NCBI RefSeq assembly: GCF_016649425.1
Contig: NZ_JADRCR010000009.1
Location: 124,001 to 188,000 of the forward strand
Direction: 5' to 3'
From: Limnobaculum allomyrinae
Lineage (GTDB): Bacteria > Pseudomonadota > Gammaproteobacteria > Enterobacterales > Enterobacteriaceae
DNA length: 64,000 nucleotides
The notes under the pieces were generated by a model. That model was not told the origin of the DNA. It saw only the letters and a program-made list of their open reading frames with translations, and made no database searches. Positions 63,000 through 64,000 of the stretch are shown in pieces (position 1 is the stretch's first letter; the number at the start of each line of letters is the position of its first letter). The position numbers were made by a program, and so were the translations under genes.

Positions 63000-64000
63000 T
63001 TGTTGTTTTAGTCAAAACATTCCTTATACCCTTCAGAGAAATGGGATTTTCTATCTCTATTTTCGCCTGCCTGATAATCGGTTTTTTAAAGCATCATTAG
63101 CCTGTGATAGTTTCAGGAGAGCCAGATTCATAATATCTCGGCTTATATCTTATATTTCATTGGTTAAGCTTGGTAAGATGACCTGTAAACAACTACAGCG
63201 GATTGTGGCGGGAATGAGAAAGCTAACACAACAGGATATTGATGATTATTTGCAGGCGCTTCAGGCAGAGGTCTATGAAAGTGCTGAAGGCATACCAGTA
63301 GAAGCCAGAACAACTAAATTATCTGGATTAAATCCGCTGACTCTGGATGAAGGTAAAGCTTTTGCTGAGTTTATCAGTGAGCATTTGGAAGCCCCAATCT
63401 ACAATGGTAGTGAGTCCTTTACTGAAAATTACCTGACTAAATTTTTCTCTCAGCATTTTGATATTGCAGGTATGGAAAACCAGATTGCATCTGCTGGGAT
63501 AAAGCATGATATGCAGTTAATGCAAGTGCAAAAGGCTAGAGTTGCCTTTTTTAATAAGAATCTTGAAGAATATCAGAAGATTGTTGACTCGCTTAAGCCT
63601 GCGGTTGTTCCTAATCCGCTAATTGTGAATTCTCCTGTAAATACTCAGACTGTACCTCAACTTCAAAATAATAATATTCCAACACTGGCTGAGGCTTGGG
63701 TTGATTTTGTTAAATACAAATCTGACTGGACACCGATATATAAAAAAGAGATGGAAGGACAGTTTGTTTTTATTGAGCTGATATTAGGTGCAGATACGCC
63801 AGTTACTCAGATCAATAAATCTGACATTAAAAATATGCTGGAAGTTGTTGAAAATTTACCTAAAAGAAATAAAAATCCGTACAAAAAAATGAGTGCTCAA
63901 GAATGCATTGATTATGATGACATTGAAGAGGATGATTTTATAGCGTCAAAGTCTGTTGCAGGGTATTTAAAACTTTGTCAGTCACTATTTTCTACATATT
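62971..64000 (+). CDS. Tyrosine-recombinase integrase, N-terminal and core-binding parts (runs off window)
   Basis: An uninterrupted frame from ATG 62971 (MGYMVGYINRCCF) to the window end, 343 codons. Another start such as GTG 62947 is possible. The N-terminus has the phage-integrase-type DNA-contact strand pattern IPYTLQRNGIFYLYFRLP, then a helical region and a SAM-like core-binding domain (IPTLAEAWVDFVKYKSDWTP, then ENLPKRNKNPYKKMS). The catalytic R-H-R-Y domain should lie downstream. Its place directly after rnpB, with AT-richer sequence than the preceding genes, marks it as the int gene of an integrated element. Confidence 0.85.
   Translation, partial: MGYMVGYINRCCFSQNIPYTLQRNGIFYLYFRLPDNRFFKASLACDSFRRARFIISRLISYISLVKLGKMTCKQLQRIVAGMRKLTQQDIDDYLQALQAEVYESAEGIPVEARTTKLSGLNPLTLDEGKAFAEFISEHLEAPIYNGSESFTENYLTKFFSQHFDIAGMENQIASAGIKHDMQLMQVQKARVAFFNKNLEEYQKIVDSLKPAVVPNPLIVNSPVNTQTVPQLQNNNIPTLAEAWVDFVKYKSDWTPIYKKEMEGQFVFIELILGADTPVTQINKSDIKNMLEVVENLPKRNKNPYKKMSAQECIDYDDIEEDDFIASKSVAGYLKLCQSLFSTY

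Overview
The window is chromosomal DNA of a member of the Enterobacterales. Almost every housekeeping gene (kdsD, mla, murA, degQS, rplM-rpsI, sspAB, gltBD, arcB, lpoA, rnpB) reads as a close relative of its Escherichia coli counterpart, but gene order and accessory content differ from E. coli. A Budviciaceae-like lineage (Limnobaculum, Pragia, Budvicia) would fit. That family assignment is inference, not shown by the sequence.

Layout. (1) 1-7.3 kb, envelope block: 3'-truncated kdsD and yrbG on the minus strand, then divergent mlaFEDCB, ibaG and murA. (2) 7.3-10.5 kb, minus strand: periplasmic proteases degQ-degS and the division/envelope gene zapG. (3) 10.8-21.8 kb, citrate fermentation: two-component system citA-citB (minus), divergent citrate lyase operon citCDEFXG ending in a PrpF-family isomerase gene, then a separately promoted DASS carboxylate transporter. 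No oxaloacetate decarboxylase genes are present. That fits the E. coli type of fermentation, in which oxaloacetate is reduced to succinate and exchanged for citrate. This block lies between zapG and rplM, where E. coli carries zapE. (4) 22-36.3 kb, core genes: rplM-rpsI, sspA-sspB, gltBD (minus), yhcC, arcB, elbB-mtgA. (5) 36.7-57.9 kb, accessory block: a type II secretion system (gspB-gspA on minus; gspCDEFGHIJKLM-O on plus) separated by an AT-rich spacer of about 1 kb, two large multidomain GH18 chitinases with signal peptides, a small secreted lytic transglycosylase and an IprA-like regulator. The natural reading is a chitin-utilisation secretion island: the Gsp machine exports the chitinases and the transglycosylase may open the wall for the secretin. 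(6) 58-62.9 kb, core again: dolP, diaA, yraN, lpoA (minus), rsmI (plus) and RNase P RNA (rnpB). (7) 62.95-64 kb: the first 343 codons of a tyrosine-recombinase-type integrase start just after rnpB and run off the window, marking the left edge of an integrated element whose cargo is not visible.

Points most worth attention: the integrase and likely attachment site at the rnpB 3' end; the GspA gene, which lacks Walker A and an acidic Walker B and has an A-AAA-AAG slippery site linking an ATG in another frame to its reading frame; the PrpF-like isomerase in the cit operon; the transglycosylase and IprA-like regulator beside the T2SS/chitinase genes; and palindromic operator-like sites before the DASS transporter gene and between gspA and gspC. 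I found no tRNA genes, CRISPR arrays or insertion sequences.
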